In this document: piece after piece, positions 24,806 to 38,553 of the stretch
Layout: every line of letters begins with the position of its first letter
Position numbering within the stretch: position 1 is the first letter of the stretch
Assembly (NCBI RefSeq): GCF_003864255.1
Contig: NZ_QWEZ01000001.1
Span: 1,798,001-1,862,000, forward strand
From: Aestuariirhabdus litorea
GTDB taxonomy: Bacteria > Pseudomonadota > Gammaproteobacteria > Pseudomonadales > Aestuariirhabdaceae
Reading direction: 5' to 3'
Length of the DNA: 64,000 bases
Made by a program: the position numbers and the translations under genes
The notes under the pieces: model-generated
Databases searched by the model: none
The model's input: only the letters and a program-made list of their open reading frames with translations
What the model was told of the DNA's origin: nothing

Positions 24806-25819
24806 CTAGTCTTCAAACAATGACTCACTGCTGAGCCCCTGCTTCTCCATGATGACACGGAGCCGCTTGAGGGCCTCCACCTGGATCTGGCGCACGCGTT
24901 CCCGTGTCAGGCCAATTTCCCGCCCCACCTCTTCGAGGGTGCAGGTCTCGTGGCCACGCAGGCCGAAGCGTCGTGCCACCACCTCTCGCTGCTTCTCCGA
25001 CAACTCCTCCAGCCAACGATCGATGCTCTCGTTCAGGTCGCTGTCCTGCAACAACTGGGCGGGGTTGGCTTCACGTTCATCGGAGATGGTATCAAGAATG
25101 GACTTATCAGAATCGGGCCCCAGCGGAGTATCGACCGAGGTCACGCGCTCATTGAGACCAAGCATTCGCTTGACGTCCTCGACCGGCTTATCCAGCAGGT
25201 TGGCGATCTCCTCGGGACTGGGCTCATGATCCAGTTTTTGGGTCAGCTCGCGGGCAGCCCGAAGGTAGACGTTGAGTTCCTTCACCACGTGAATCGGAAG
25301 GCGAATGGTTCGGGTCTGATTCATGATTGCCCGTTCGATGGTTTGCCGAATCCACCAGGTGGCATAGGTGGAAAAACGGAACCCCCTCTCGGGGTCAAAC
25401 TTTTCCACCGCGCGGATCAACCCCAGGTTACCCTCCTCGATCAGGTCGAGCAGACTGAGGCCCCGGTTCGCGTAGCGCCGTGAAATTTTAACCACCAGGC
25501 GCAGGTTACTTTCGATCATCCGGCGTCGGCCCGCCTCCTCACCCTTGATCGCGAGGCGTGCATAGTACACCTCCTCCTCAGGGGTCAGGAGAGGGGAAAA
25601 TCCGATCTCATTCAGATAGATCTGGGTAGCGTCCAGACTGCGGTGGAACTTGTCATCGTCGCTCACGCGGCGGCGGGTGCGCGGCTGCGGTCGGGCAACG
25701 GCTTTCACGGTTTTACTGGTAGCGTTAGTCGTGGTTGCCTTGGACGACTCGGCCTCTCGCCGGGCTTTACCCTCCACTTCAGCCACCTCACCATCTTCCC
25801 TTTTTACTGACATCCTCAT
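24806..25819 (-). CDS. rpoS: RNA polymerase sigma factor RpoS
   Basis: The general stress and stationary-phase sigma factor, 337 residues. After a basic, low-complexity N terminus, region 1.2 begins at [21 protein letters not shown]. Region 2 contains [30 protein letters not shown] and the -10-binding helix [18 protein letters not shown]. Region 4.2 is the helix-turn-helix [19 protein letters not shown]. nlpD lies 68 bp upstream. In relatives the main rpoS promoter is inside nlpD, which the short gap here also suggests. Confidence 0.98.
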   Translation of the reverse strand: MRMSVKREDGEVAEVEGKARREAESSKATTTNATSKTVKAVARPQPRTRRRVSDDDKFHRSLDATQIYLNEIGFSPLLTPEEEVYYARLAIKGEEAGRRRMIESNLRLVVKISRRYANRGLSLLDLIEEGNLGLIRAVEKFDPERGFRFSTYATWWIRQTIERAIMNQTRTIRLPIHVVKELNVYLRAARELTQKLDHEPSPEEIANLLDKPVEDVKRMLGLNERVTSVDTPLGPDSDKSILDTISDEREANPAQLLQDSDLNESIDRWLEELSEKQREVVARRFGLRGHETCTLEEVGREIGLTRERVRQIQVEALKRLRVIMEKQGLSSESLFED

Positions 25820-25887
25820 AGCCCTATACCTTATCGACGTTAATCGTGTGTAGTGTGGCCAGCAATCCCGCTAGCCCAGGGTTGTCA

Positions 25888-26718
25888 CTATTTCTTAGGC
25901 AGATATTGCAGTGGATTGACCGGTTTGCCATTTTTTCTTATTTCAAAATGCAGCTTTTCCCGGTTAGTCCCAGACGATCCTATCTCCGCAATTTTCTGTC
26001 CCGCTTTAACGCTGTCCCCCTCTTTAACCAGCATCTTACTGTTGTGCGCGTAGGCACTTAAATAGGTACTGTTGTGCTTAACGATGACGAGTCGGCCATA
26101 GCCCAGCAAACCATTGCCGGCATACACCACCTGACCCGACGCCGCTGAGTTTACAGGCTCGCCTAATTTGCCGCTGATATCAATACCCTTATTGACCTGA
26201 CCAGTGGTACTGTAGTACTGAATTACCTTCCCACGGCTTGGCCACTGCCAGGCGATGGGTCCGCTTGTTTTCTGCACACCGCTTTTGCTAACGACCGCGG
26301 GGCCAGAGACTTGAGACGAAGGCGACGGGGATTTAATCCGGCTGGCTGTGCTGCGCTTTGATGTCGAAGACTTGGGGCGAGGCTCGGCGGTTGGGGCCGG
26401 CGCCTTAGCGGCTGGAGTGTAGAGGGAGAGTTTCTGGTTCGGATAGATGGTATAGGGGGGCCGAATCTTGTTGGCGTTTGCTAACTCCTGAAAGTCCCTT
26501 CCATAGCGCCAAGCGATGGAATAAAGCGTTTCGCCGGGGCGCACCAGATGATATCCCCAGGTCACGGTGGGAGGGCGCGTACGGTCACTGACCGGGGCGT
26601 AGGGAGCATTGCTGGCACAGCCGGTCAGCACAACACCGAGCAGGAACACCAGCGATTTAAAGATCGCTAGCGCCGGCAGAAGTCGCGCGCCATTGGCCTG
26701 TGTGTGGATCCCGATCAC
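25888..26718 (-). CDS. nlpD: Murein hydrolase activator lipoprotein NlpD
   Basis: An outer-membrane lipoprotein that activates cell-separation amidases such as AmiC. The 276 residues begin at a GTG. The lipobox VLTGC puts the lipidated cysteine at 34. A LysM domain (YHLVRPGETLYSIAWRYGRD) binds peptidoglycan. A Ser/Lys/Pro-rich linker leads to a C-terminal M23/LytM domain (about 165-272). The metal ligands of active M23 peptidases are lost, with NKGIDISG in place of HxGxD and LHFEI in place of HxH. That is normal for NlpD and indicates a non-catalytic activator. Confidence 0.95.
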   Translation of the reverse strand: MIGIHTQANGARLLPALAIFKSLVFLLGVVLTGCASNAPYAPVSDRTRPPTVTWGYHLVRPGETLYSIAWRYGRDFQELANANKIRPPYTIYPNQKLSLYTPAAKAPAPTAEPRPKSSTSKRSTASRIKSPSPSSQVSGPAVVSKSGVQKTSGPIAWQWPSRGKVIQYYSTTGQVNKGIDISGKLGEPVNSAASGQVVYAGNGLLGYGRLVIVKHNSTYLSAYAHNSKMLVKEGDSVKAGQKIAEIGSSGTNREKLHFEIRKNGKPVNPLQYLPKK

Positions 26719-26891
26719 CGCGTTTTCCCGCTTATGCTCGTAGGACAGCTGCCCGCTTTTTTATTCGTTTTTGATATATAAGAAAAAAAAAGGTGCAAAA
26801 TAAATCTAAAAAAACCCTGTTCATCCAATCACGAAATGAAAATCTTTCGCTTTATTAAGTTACCTACCAAGAGACCCCGGGTCAAAAGCTC

Positions 26892-27833
26892 TCAGGACTC
26901 CGTGTCCGAACCACCCGCCATCCGGGTGATCAGCCACACCAGCACCATTCCCAGCAGCATTAAGCCAAGCGACTCCCCTAGCTGTGCCCCCTGCCCGAGC
27001 AGCGTTTCGTATTGGTCCGGCAACAGATTCCGCTGCAGCAGCGGCACCAGCTCCCCGGCACTGTTCTCACGCACACTCAGGGTCTCCTTCCAGGGCCACA
27101 CTTTGTTCAGGGACCCCAACATCAGACCACAGAGAAATGCCAAGGTTGCCCGGTGGTGGTGGTGCAACAACCAGTTCAGCACCCGCGAGAAACTCAACAA
27201 CCCGACCACGCAGCCGGCAGCCACCGTGGCCAGCACAGCCAGGTCAAAGCTGTTGATGGCGGTCAGCACCGGCGCGTAGAGCCCCATGAGCAAAAGGATA
27301 AAGCTGCCGGAGATACCAGGCAGAATCATGGCGCAGACCGCAATGGCGCCGGCGATAAAAAGGGTGGGGGTGTCAGGCTGCAACTGCAGCGGATGGGCGG
27401 CGGTAATCATCCAGGCAAAGGCAGCACCCAGCAGCAACATGCCACCGGCGGTGGGAGTCCAGCGGTCAAGGCTTCTCCCCACATAGAGGGCGGAGATCAG
27501 GATCAAGCCGAAAAAGAACGACCACACCAGCACCGGATAGGCTTGCAAAAGATGGGTGATGAGGCGGGCGAGGGACAGGATGCTCAGTAAAACCCCGCCG
27601 AACAGGGTAACGAGAAAGGTACCATCGACATGGCGCCACAGATCAACGACCCGCCCTTTCAACAGCAAGCCGACGGCGTGGCCATCAATGCGGCTCAGGC
27701 TCTCGAGCAGACGATCATAAACGCCCGTGATCAGCGCCATGGTGCCACCGGACACCCCGGGCACAACGTCCGCCGCCCCCATGGTCATCCCCTTGGCAAA
27801 GAGAAGCGCACCCTGCCGCCAACGATTCATCAT
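26892..27833 (-). CDS. DUF368 family (PopT-type polyprenyl-phosphate transporter)
   Basis: An integral membrane protein with about eight to nine hydrophobic segments. From the ATG used it has 313 residues, and a GTG three codons upstream is possible. The family signature AADVVPGVSGGTMALITG lies near the N terminus, and a second ILPGISGSFILLLMG in the middle is a repeated inverted-type half. DUF368 proteins were recently shown in other bacteria to return undecaprenyl phosphate across the membrane (PopT), and that assignment is transferred here. The gene lies between pcm and nlpD, which are adjacent in E. coli. UppS, the enzyme making the lipid carrier, is also in this window. Confidence 0.88.
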   Translation of the reverse strand: MMNRWRQGALLFAKGMTMGAADVVPGVSGGTMALITGVYDRLLESLSRIDGHAVGLLLKGRVVDLWRHVDGTFLVTLFGGVLLSILSLARLITHLLQAYPVLVWSFFFGLILISALYVGRSLDRWTPTAGGMLLLGAAFAWMITAAHPLQLQPDTPTLFIAGAIAVCAMILPGISGSFILLLMGLYAPVLTAINSFDLAVLATVAAGCVVGLLSFSRVLNWLLHHHHRATLAFLCGLMLGSLNKVWPWKETLSVRENSAGELVPLLQRNLLPDQYETLLGQGAQLGESLGLMLLGMVLVWLITRMAGGSDTES

Positions 27834-27850
27834 TTCCCCCACCGACTCAT

Positions 27851-28513
27851 CTAACGGATCGCTCCCGCCAACAGGGGCACAAAGCGCACTGGCTCGACCC
27901 GCTCGACGTTCACCCCCTCTTCATCCTTGCTGATCAGCATCAGCTCCTGCTTTTCGCCCCCCACGGGAATCACCAGACGCCCGCCGGGAGCCAACTGCTC
28001 GATCAGCTCCGGCGGAACCGACTCCGGTGCCGCGGTCACCAGGATGCCGTCAAAGGGGCCCTGCTCCGGCCATCCCATACCGCCATCGGCGTGTTTGAGT
28101 TGGACATTCTGCAGTTTGAGGGTGCGCAGTCGCTGGCGCGCCTTCTCCTGCAGGGGGCGAATGCGTTCGACACTGAACACCTGCTCCACCAGCTGCGCCA
28201 ACACCGTCGTTTGGTAACCGGAACCGGTACCGATCTCCAGTACCCGGTGGCGAGGACCATCCGCCAGCAGAAGTTCGGTCATGCGTGCCACTATATAAGG
28301 CTGAGAGAGGGTCTGGCCGTGGCCAATGGGCAGTGCCGTGTCCTCATAAGCGCGATGCGACAGCGCCTCGTCGACGAAGATATGGCGGGGCACATTGCGG
28401 ATCACATCGAGCACAGCCGCACTTGTAATTCCCTCTTCCCGTAACCGCTGAATCAGGCGGTCCCGTGTGCGCTGAGAGGTCATACCGATCCCCCGCAGGT
28501 CCACGTCATTCAT
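27851..28513 (-). CDS. pcm: Protein-L-isoaspartate O-methyltransferase
   Basis: Methylates isoaspartyl residues in aged proteins with SAM, starting their repair. It has 220 residues. SAM motif I is [18 protein letters not shown]. The preceding [22 protein letters not shown] and the late [15 protein letters not shown] are family signatures. Its start overlaps the surE stop by 4 bp (ATGA), so translation is coupled. surE, pcm and rpoS form a stationary-phase survival cluster in many proteobacteria. Confidence 0.97.
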   Translation of the reverse strand: MNDVDLRGIGMTSQRTRDRLIQRLREEGITSAAVLDVIRNVPRHIFVDEALSHRAYEDTALPIGHGQTLSQPYIVARMTELLLADGPRHRVLEIGTGSGYQTTVLAQLVEQVFSVERIRPLQEKARQRLRTLKLQNVQLKHADGGMGWPEQGPFDGILVTAAPESVPPELIEQLAPGGRLVIPVGGEKQELMLISKDEEGVNVERVEPVRFVPLLAGAIR

Positions 28514-29259
28514 TGCATATCCCCCAGCCAGCGCTCCACCCCGGAGAAGGCCTCATAATGTGTTTTATCAATCTGCAAGGGTGTCAGTGACACGTACCCT
28601 GCCTGCACCGCATGAAAATCGGTCCCTTCGCCAGCATCCTCCCCCTTGCCGACGGCCGAGATCCAGTACCCCTCTTTTCCCCGTGGATCGGTCACCCGTA
28701 CCGGCTGTGGCGGTCGGGCTCGATGCCCCAGGCGAGTCAACTGAAAGCCCTTGAGCTGATCCAGCGGCAGGTCGGGAATATTAACATTAAGTATGCTTCT
28801 GGGCGGCATTGCCAATTGGTCGAGTCGAGCGAGCAGCTGGCGAACCACCTGTTGCGCCGTCACAAGGTGGACAGAGGAGCGCGAGCAAAGGGAGAGCGCC
28901 AGCGCTGGCCGCGCCAGGAAGCGCCCCTCGAGGGCCGCTGCCACGGTACCCGAATAGAGCACATCGTCCCCCAGATTAGCCCCCAGGTTAATGCCGGAGA
29001 CCACCATCTCGGGGGAGGTCTCCAGCAGCCCGTTGAGCGCCAGGTGGACGCAATCGGTCGGGGTCCCATTAATGCTGGTAAATCCGTTTTCCTGCCGGGT
29101 CCAGCGCAGGGGACGATCCAGAGTGAGGGAGCTGCTGGCACCGCTGCGATCACGGTCGGGGGCTACCACTACGCAGGGGTACATCTGCGCCACCACAGCG
29201 TGCAGCGCCTCAAGCCCGGGAGCAAACACCCCGTCATCATTGGACAGTAATACCAGCAC
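28510..29259 (-). CDS. surE: 5'/3'-nucleotidase SurE
   Basis: A metal-dependent nucleoside monophosphatase for stationary-phase survival. The 249 residues begin [10 protein letters not shown] from a GTG codon. The metal ligands are Asp8, Asp9, Ser39 and Asn91 (in [12 protein letters not shown]). The C-terminal portion ([10 protein letters not shown]) is typical. It sits 9 bp after truD on the same strand. Confidence 0.97.
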   Translation of the reverse strand: MLVLLSNDDGVFAPGLEALHAVVAQMYPCVVVAPDRDRSGASSSLTLDRPLRWTRQENGFTSINGTPTDCVHLALNGLLETSPEMVVSGINLGANLGDDVLYSGTVAAALEGRFLARPALALSLCSRSSVHLVTAQQVVRQLLARLDQLAMPPRSILNVNIPDLPLDQLKGFQLTRLGHRARPPQPVRVTDPRGKEGYWISAVGKGEDAGEGTDFHAVQAGYVSLTPLQIDKTHYEAFSGVERWLGDMQ

Positions 29260-29268
29260 CCTGACCCC

Positions 29269-30321
29269 CTATTCCGTATCCACCAGTTCGCGCAACAGCG
29301 CAGTGGCATAGCCGCCACTCTCCAATTCAAAGCTGAGCAGCAGCTCATCCCCCTCAAAGTTCCAGCTCAGCCCGGCGGCCCTCGCTACCAGTCGACGCCG
29401 CTCCTGCTTCATGCCCGCCGCCTCGAGGCCACTGCAAAGATCAGGGTGCCGTGCTGCCAGCTGACGCTCCTGCTCCGCCACCCCATCACCGGTGGAGAGT
29501 TCGCCCCGACCCCACAGGGGACCCGTTGGACAGAGCTCCCGCTGCTCGAATTTGGCCAGAATATCCTCATCGACCCGATCCGCCCGCACCAGGCTCTGGT
29601 TACCAAAAAAGCCCGGCAGATCCCCCTCCCGATAGCGGTTCCAGCAGCCCGCCTCAACCCGCTCGGCCAGTAGCTGGTTGAACAGCCAGGAGCGTGCGGC
29701 CGACAGGTAGATGGAGCGACGAGCCCGGTCACGGACCCGGATCTCGCCCCGGAACAGGCGCAGTGCCTCTCCCAGGTTACCGCCCGCAAAACCGAACCGC
29801 TGCTCGCCAAAATAGTTGGGGTAACCCTCTTCAGCGATGCGCTGCAACTGCGCTACCAGCGCATCTGCGTCCCCCTCAAAGCGACGCAGCCGAATACGGA
29901 AGCGATTGCCTCGGTGCACACCTCGGCGCAACTTGCGCGGGTGACGACGCGCTTGCAGGATTCGCAGCCCCGGTTCCTCAAAGGCGGACAGGTCAGGGTC
30001 GGGCCGCCCCGGCAACTGCACACCAAACCATTGGGTGGTGATCGCCTGCCGGTCCTTGAGCCCCGAAAAGGAGACATCCCGGGGATGAACCTCGCACCAC
30101 TTGGCCAGCTGGCGCGCCAGCCATTCGGTATTGTGCCCCTGTTTCTCGATCTGCAAAAAGAGGTGCTCGCCCTCCCCCTCGGGCTCAAACCCCAGCTGCT
30201 CCTCCACCACAAAATCGGCAGGCTCTCGTTTGAACTCGGCCCGACCGGCACAACCACCGTAGGCGCGGGGCCACTCGAGGCTAAAGGTCGGCGTCGAAGC
30301 GTCCGCAGTGCGATTGCTCAT
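29269..30321 (-). CDS. truD: tRNA pseudouridine(13) synthase TruD
   Basis: Isomerises U13 of tRNA-Glu. It has 350 residues. The catalytic aspartate is Asp90 in the GLKDRQA motif. [10 protein letters not shown] and [10 protein letters not shown] are other family blocks, and the inserted TRUD domain lies about 155-305. The start overlaps the ispF stop by 4 bp. Confidence 0.97.
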   Translation of the reverse strand: MSNRTADASTPTFSLEWPRAYGGCAGRAEFKREPADFVVEEQLGFEPEGEGEHLFLQIEKQGHNTEWLARQLAKWCEVHPRDVSFSGLKDRQAITTQWFGVQLPGRPDPDLSAFEEPGLRILQARRHPRKLRRGVHRGNRFRIRLRRFEGDADALVAQLQRIAEEGYPNYFGEQRFGFAGGNLGEALRLFRGEIRVRDRARRSIYLSAARSWLFNQLLAERVEAGCWNRYREGDLPGFFGNQSLVRADRVDEDILAKFEQRELCPTGPLWGRGELSTGDGVAEQERQLAARHPDLCSGLEAAGMKQERRRLVARAAGLSWNFEGDELLLSFELESGGYATALLRELVDTE

Positions 30322-30800
30322 GGGCGTACCTTCTGCAGGAGGACAACCGCGTGGGCGGCTATCCCCTCTTCGCGGCCCGTGAAGCCGAGCTTTTCGGTGG
30401 TCGTGGCCTTGATGTTCACCTCCTCCACCGATACCCCCAGATCCTCGGCCAAGTGATGGCGCATCGCACCTGTGTGGGGGGCCATTTTTGGGGCCTGGGC
30501 CACCAGGGTCATATCGGCATTGCCCAGCCTGTATCCCTTTTCAGCCAACAGCACCATCACCTGACGCAGCAGATCTCGACTGTCGGCTCCGGCCCAGGCG
30601 CTGTCGGTATCGGGAAAGTGTTGTCCAATATCCCCCAATGCGGCAGCGCCCAGCAGGGCATCACAGAGGGCGTGTACCAGCACATCACCATCGGAGTGGG
30701 CGATCAGCCCACGGCGGTGGGGGATACGAACCCCACCGATCACTACATGGTCGCCCTCGCCGAAGCGGTGCACATCAAAACCATGACCAATTCTCACCAT
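30318..30800 (-). CDS. ispF: 2-C-methyl-D-erythritol 2,4-cyclodiphosphate synthase
   Basis: A cyclase of the MEP isoprenoid pathway, forming MEcPP with loss of CMP. The 160 residues include the zinc ligands Asp9, His11 ([11 protein letters not shown]) and His43 ([13 protein letters not shown]). The later [20 protein letters not shown] loop is characteristic. It lies 6 bp from ispD in the same operon. IspC (dxr) of the same pathway lies at 51.7-52.9 kb. Confidence 0.98.
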   Translation of the reverse strand: MVRIGHGFDVHRFGEGDHVVIGGVRIPHRRGLIAHSDGDVLVHALCDALLGAAALGDIGQHFPDTDSAWAGADSRDLLRQVMVLLAEKGYRLGNADMTLVAQAPKMAPHTGAMRHHLAEDLGVSVEEVNIKATTTEKLGFTGREEGIAAHAVVLLQKVRP

Positions 30801-30806
30801 ACTCTC

Positions 30807-31550
30807 CTAGGACTCGCCGGCCGCTTGCCGGGCGATATAAAACTCAGCCAGCGCCAGATCCTCGGGGCGCGTCACCTTAATATTGTCTGCCGCCCCTTCC
30901 ACCATCAGCGGCTGCAACCCGGCCGCCTCGATGGCGGCCGCCTCATCGGTAACCAGCTCTCCACGTGCCAGAGTCGCAGACAAAGCGTCACGCAACAGGC
31001 CGTAGCGAAACATCTGCGGCGTATAGGCATGCCACAGCTGGCTGCGCTCAACCGTTGCCACCACCTGGCCATTCGCTGCGGTCCGCTTCATGGTGTCGCG
31101 TACCGGCACCCCCAGCAAACCGCCGACCGGATGACCCTGCAACTGGTCCAACAGGCGCTGCAGGTCCTCGGCGCGCACGCAGGGCCGGGCCAGGTCGTGC
31201 ACCAGCACCCAGTCGTGCTCGGCGGCGACCCCTGTCAGCGCCTCAAGGGCACGACTGACGGAGTGGCAGCGCTCAGCGCCACCTGCACAGCGCATCACCC
31301 TGGGGTGGTTCAACGCCTTGACCCCTGCCTGGTAGGGGTCCTCGGGGGCCAGGGCCACCACCACCTTGTCGATGGGCGAAAAGGCACACAGCCGCTCCAG
31401 GGTGTGCTCGATCAACGCACGCCCCAACAACGGGAGATATTGCTTAGGCCGGTCCGCCGCCATCCGCTTGCCAACACCGGCGGCCGGTACCACGGCAAAA
31501 TAGCGGGGCGTAATCGGCGTGGCCGGGGAGGTCTCGTTCAGGGTTGTCAT
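30807..31550 (-). CDS. ispD: 2-C-methyl-D-erythritol 4-phosphate cytidylyltransferase
   Basis: Transfers CMP to methylerythritol phosphate. It has 247 residues. The CTP-binding PAAGVGKRMAADRPKQYL is near the N terminus. VLVHDLARPCV and the C-terminal NIKVTRPEDLALAE are family motifs. It is 17 bp from the ftsB stop. The ftsB-ispD-ispF-truD-surE-pcm run has the spacing of one operon. Confidence 0.97.
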   Translation of the reverse strand: MTTLNETSPATPITPRYFAVVPAAGVGKRMAADRPKQYLPLLGRALIEHTLERLCAFSPIDKVVVALAPEDPYQAGVKALNHPRVMRCAGGAERCHSVSRALEALTGVAAEHDWVLVHDLARPCVRAEDLQRLLDQLQGHPVGGLLGVPVRDTMKRTAANGQVVATVERSQLWHAYTPQMFRYGLLRDALSATLARGELVTDEAAAIEAAGLQPLMVEGAADNIKVTRPEDLALAEFYIARQAAGES

Positions 31551-31567
31551 GGTGCCGGGTTCATCTG

Positions 31568-31852
31568 CTACTCGGTGGGGGTCAGGTAAAACTGTTCGCC
31601 CTCTTTGACCATTCCCAGGTCCGTTCGGGCGCGCTCTTCGAGGGTATCCAACCCCTGCTGCAACTCCACCACCTCCGCCTCCAATACCCGGTTGCGTTGC
31701 TCAAGGCGCTGATTCTCCAGCCGCTGCTGCGCAATTTGCGCTTCGGTGTCGCGCAGCTGGCTCAGGCTGCCCTCACCAAACCAGAGCCGATACTGAAGCA
31801 GCAGCAACATCAGGGTGAGGAGCGCTATAACAATGTTTAATGGAAATCTCAC
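31568..31852 (-). CDS. ftsB: Cell division protein FtsB
   Basis: A bitopic inner-membrane protein of the FtsQLB divisome complex. A GTG start gives 94 residues, beginning VRFPLNIVIAL with a short cytoplasmic tip, as in E. coli FtsB. The membrane segment is followed by the conserved LLQYRLWFGEGSL and then a coiled coil (about 30-75), with GLDTLEERARTDLGMVKEGE near the end. Longer in-frame starts at 31888 and 31945 are open but would add an unusual N terminus. Ribosome-binding evidence is weak for all three, so the start is uncertain. Confidence 0.88.
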   Translation of the reverse strand: MRFPLNIVIALLTLMLLLLQYRLWFGEGSLSQLRDTEAQIAQQRLENQRLEQRNRVLEAEVVELQQGLDTLEERARTDLGMVKEGEQFYLTPTE

Positions 31853-31953
31853 AGACTCAGCCACGGAGTTATACCAGCAGACAGCCATTTCGCTGCTCAG
31901 GTTGAGTGGTGAGCATACCACCGGGCCGGGGGCTGGGGTACTCACCGGGGTAC

Positions 31954-31982
31954 AAAAAAGGGATCTCCATGATCCCTTTTTT
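31954..31982 (-). terminator. eno terminator
   Basis: A 12-bp perfect stem (31954-31965 with 31971-31982), loop TCCAT, with A/T runs at both ends. It lies 18 bp past the eno stop and ends that transcript before ftsB. Confidence 0.93.
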
Positions 31983-31999
31983 GGTAGCGTCGCTGGCGA

Positions 32000-35868
<3,869 letters not shown>

Positions 35869-35918
35869 TCAAGTCATCTCGAGATGGGGTTGCAGGATAC
35901 CAGAAGGTGCCAGCCAGC

Positions 35919-37307
35919 TCAATCCACGCCATCCCATTTTGGCGGCACCCACTCCAGCTCAACCCCCTCCTCACCAGAGGCCGCCGTATAGCCTTCCACC
36001 ACCCCGATCGAGGGCAGGGCGACCAGCGCATCGCCTTTCATCAGAAGCGGCCAGCGCTCCCTTAACCAGGGGGGAACCCCTTGCTCCTGCATCAGCTTTT
36101 TAAAGGGCTTACTGCCTTTTCGACCCGCCAGACGGATAGACCCCGCTTCCTCACCCTCCAGGCGGTAGGCGACCCGCAGGGATCCCAGGCAAGCAGAGAG
36201 CGGGTTACCCGATGCGCTACTGCGTCGCACCCTCAACACCCCGTTATTGGCAAGGGGCCACTCCCCCGCCTGCAGCGAGAGATCCCCCCCTTCACCAGGC
36301 CTCTCCCGCGTACGCAGAACCACCAGCGTTCCCCGGTAGCGGCGCACCTCCCACCCCAGCCACCGCACGCAGGGGTTGGCATCCACGCGGCTGCTGGCCA
36401 GGCGCAGCAGCTGCTCGGTGATCGTCTCCCCCGGTACTGGCACCCCCAGGCGACGCAGCCAGAAGCGCAGCAGGTTGCGCTGGCGCAACCTGCTGCGGCT
36501 CGCTACCGGCGGCCAGTACAGCCGATTGTCGGCCGATAACCCCGGCCCCGTGGGTGTGTCCACCGCAGCGCAGCTCTCCAGATCTTCCAGCGCCAATTCA
36601 TCCAGTAGCGCGCTGTCATCGGCCATGCGTTGGGCCTGCCTCGACAGGCGCAACCCCAGGTCGGGCCAACGCTCGCGCAGGGGGGGCAACACCCGGTGGC
36701 GCAGGTAATTGCGATCGAAGCGGAGCGATTCATTACTCTCATCCTCTACCCACTGCAAGCCGCGGGCCCGCCCATAGTCCAGCAGCTGGGCACGGGGGTA
36801 GTCGAGCAAAGGGCGCAACAACAGCCCCGCCCCCAGGGGCCGAGAGCGGGGAATGGCCGCCAACCCACGTACGCCGCCGCCGCGCAGCAAACGGTAGAGC
36901 AGGGTCTCCTCCTGGTCCTGCTGGTGATGTGCAAACAGGAAGCCGTCACCCGCCCCGCAACGCTCGGCCATCACCCGATAGCGGGCCTCTCGAGCCTGCT
37001 CCTCCAGATTGGCCCCCTCCCGGTCGAGGCTTACCGCCACCGACTGCAGGGGGATCCGCCAGCGCTCGCACAGGGTTTGGCAGTGTTGCTGCCACTGGTC
37101 GGCATGGGGGCTCAGGCCGTGATTGATATGGAGTGCTTCGAGCCGGGCCACAAAGCCCTGGTCGTGCAGCCGGCGCACCAGGTCCAGCAACACCACGGAG
37201 TCCAGTCCCCCACTGAGCGCCACCACCCAACGTCGGTCACGCAGCGGCGCCAGCTGCGGCTTCAGAGAATCGGGACCAAAATCCCGTTGCAGGTCAGTGG
37301 TGGTCAT
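35919..37307 (-). CDS. tilS: tRNA(Ile)-lysidine synthase
   Basis: Converts the wobble C of tRNA-Ile(CAU) to lysidine so that it reads AUA. From MTTTDLQRDF the protein has 462 residues. The PP-loop SGGLDS is at 32-37. The N-terminal domain continues with HHQQDQEETLLYRLLRGGG. The TilS substrate-binding domain and the C-terminal domain (KPFKKLMQEQGVPPWLRERWPLL) are complete. It is 107 bp upstream of pyrG. An accA terminator lies on its upstream side. Confidence 0.97.
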   Translation of the reverse strand: MTTTDLQRDFGPDSLKPQLAPLRDRRWVVALSGGLDSVVLLDLVRRLHDQGFVARLEALHINHGLSPHADQWQQHCQTLCERWRIPLQSVAVSLDREGANLEEQAREARYRVMAERCGAGDGFLFAHHQQDQEETLLYRLLRGGGVRGLAAIPRSRPLGAGLLLRPLLDYPRAQLLDYGRARGLQWVEDESNESLRFDRNYLRHRVLPPLRERWPDLGLRLSRQAQRMADDSALLDELALEDLESCAAVDTPTGPGLSADNRLYWPPVASRSRLRQRNLLRFWLRRLGVPVPGETITEQLLRLASSRVDANPCVRWLGWEVRRYRGTLVVLRTRERPGEGGDLSLQAGEWPLANNGVLRVRRSSASGNPLSACLGSLRVAYRLEGEEAGSIRLAGRKGSKPFKKLMQEQGVPPWLRERWPLLMKGDALVALPSIGVVEGYTAASGEEGVELEWVPPKWDGVD

Positions 37308-37403
37308 AGGGAACAGCGAACAGTCATCGGCCTTCCAGCATAACAGATCCGCCAAGGGCTATGGCTAGCCCGGCGCCGGTTCTGCCGGCAAAAGCAGCAT
37401 AAA

Positions 37404-37436
37404 AAAGGCCCGGCGACCAAGGTCAACCGGGCCTTT
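37404..37436 (-). terminator. accA terminator
   Basis: A 10-bp stem (37404-37413 with 37427-37436) around a 13-nt loop that can itself pair partly, with a U-run on the minus strand. It lies 15 bp past the accA stop. Confidence 0.88.
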
Positions 37437-37451
37437 ACCTGGCAGCGGCAG

Positions 37452-38402
37452 TTAGTTGGTGCCGTAGGAGAGCAGGCGCTGGTAGCGGCGCTCCAGCAGC
37501 TCATCCGCCGAGAAAGAGGAGAGCGAATCGAGCTGTGCCAGCAGAGACTGCTTCAGGCTGCTTGCCATCCGGGCCATGTTGCGGTGAGCACCACCGAGCG
37601 GCTCGGGCACCACCTGGTCTACCAGCCCCAGTTCGTGAAGGCGCTCAGCGGTGATCCCCATCGCTTCGGCGGCATCAGAAGCGCGCTCGGCGCTACGCCA
37701 TAGAATCGAGGCACAACCCTCGGGAGAGATCACCGAGTAGGTGGAGTACTGCAGCATCATCAGGTGATCACACACACCAATCGCCAACGCTCCACCGGAG
37801 CCTCCCTCTCCCACTACAGTGGAGATGATGGGGGTTTTCAGGCGCGACATCACCGCCAGGTTATAGGCGATCGCCTCACTCTGGCCACGCTCCTCGGCAT
37901 CGATACCAGGATAGGCCCCGGGGGTGTCGATAAAAGTGAGGATCGGCATTTTGAAACGCTCGGCCATCTCCATCAGGCGGCAGGCCTTGCGGTAACCTTC
38001 AGGGCGGGGCATGCCGAAGTTGCGGCGCACCTTCTCGCGCACATCGCGCCCCTTCTGGTGACCGATGATCATCACCGGCCGACCTTCCAGGCGACCGATA
38101 CCCCCGATGATCGCCTTGTCATCAGCGAAGTGGCGGTCACCATGAAGTTCATCGAAATCGGTGAAGATCAGGTTAATGTAATCCTGGGTGTAGGGACGCT
38201 TGGGGTGACGCGCAATCTGCGCAATCTGCCAGGAGCTGAGATCCTTGAAGATCGACTCGGTGAGCGAGAGGCTCTTGTCCTGCAGCCGCTGGATCTCGTC
38301 GTTGATATTCAGCTCATTGTCACTGCCAACCAGGCGTAGCTCCTCGATTTTGGCTTCCAGGTCGGCAATGGGTTGTTCGAAATCAAGATAGTTGGGATTC
38401 AT
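37452..38402 (-). CDS. accA: Acetyl-CoA carboxylase carboxyltransferase subunit alpha
   Basis: Forms with AccD the carboxyltransferase that makes malonyl-CoA. [10 protein letters not shown] is the family start and gives 316 residues, versus 319 in E. coli. The open upstream extension is ignored. Visible blocks are [49 protein letters not shown] and the oxyanion-hole region [14 protein letters not shown]. It directly follows dnaE, as in E. coli. A small hairpin (GTAAG/CTTAC near 38507-38520) lies between them. Confidence 0.98.
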   Translation of the reverse strand: MNPNYLDFEQPIADLEAKIEELRLVGSDNELNINDEIQRLQDKSLSLTESIFKDLSSWQIAQIARHPKRPYTQDYINLIFTDFDELHGDRHFADDKAIIGGIGRLEGRPVMIIGHQKGRDVREKVRRNFGMPRPEGYRKACRLMEMAERFKMPILTFIDTPGAYPGIDAEERGQSEAIAYNLAVMSRLKTPIISTVVGEGGSGGALAIGVCDHLMMLQYSTYSVISPEGCASILWRSAERASDAAEAMGITAERLHELGLVDQVVPEPLGGAHRNMARMASSLKQSLLAQLDSLSSFSADELLERRYQRLLSYGTN

Positions 38403-38553
38403 GGCGTTCCGTCTACCGGCCAGCGGAGGTCGCGACCGGATGCAAGGGTTCACTGGATTTAGCCGCCAACCTTACGTGATTCACCCGGTGGAGTCGAGTT
38501 ACAAAAAGTAAGCGAGCTTACCTTCCCGTAATCCTGCCACCGGCTGGACGCGG

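Noticed and set aside
25888-26718. NlpD as an active M23 endopeptidase
   Set aside because: The zinc ligands are absent (NKGID and LHFEI in place of the metal-binding motifs), so it is an activator rather than an enzyme.
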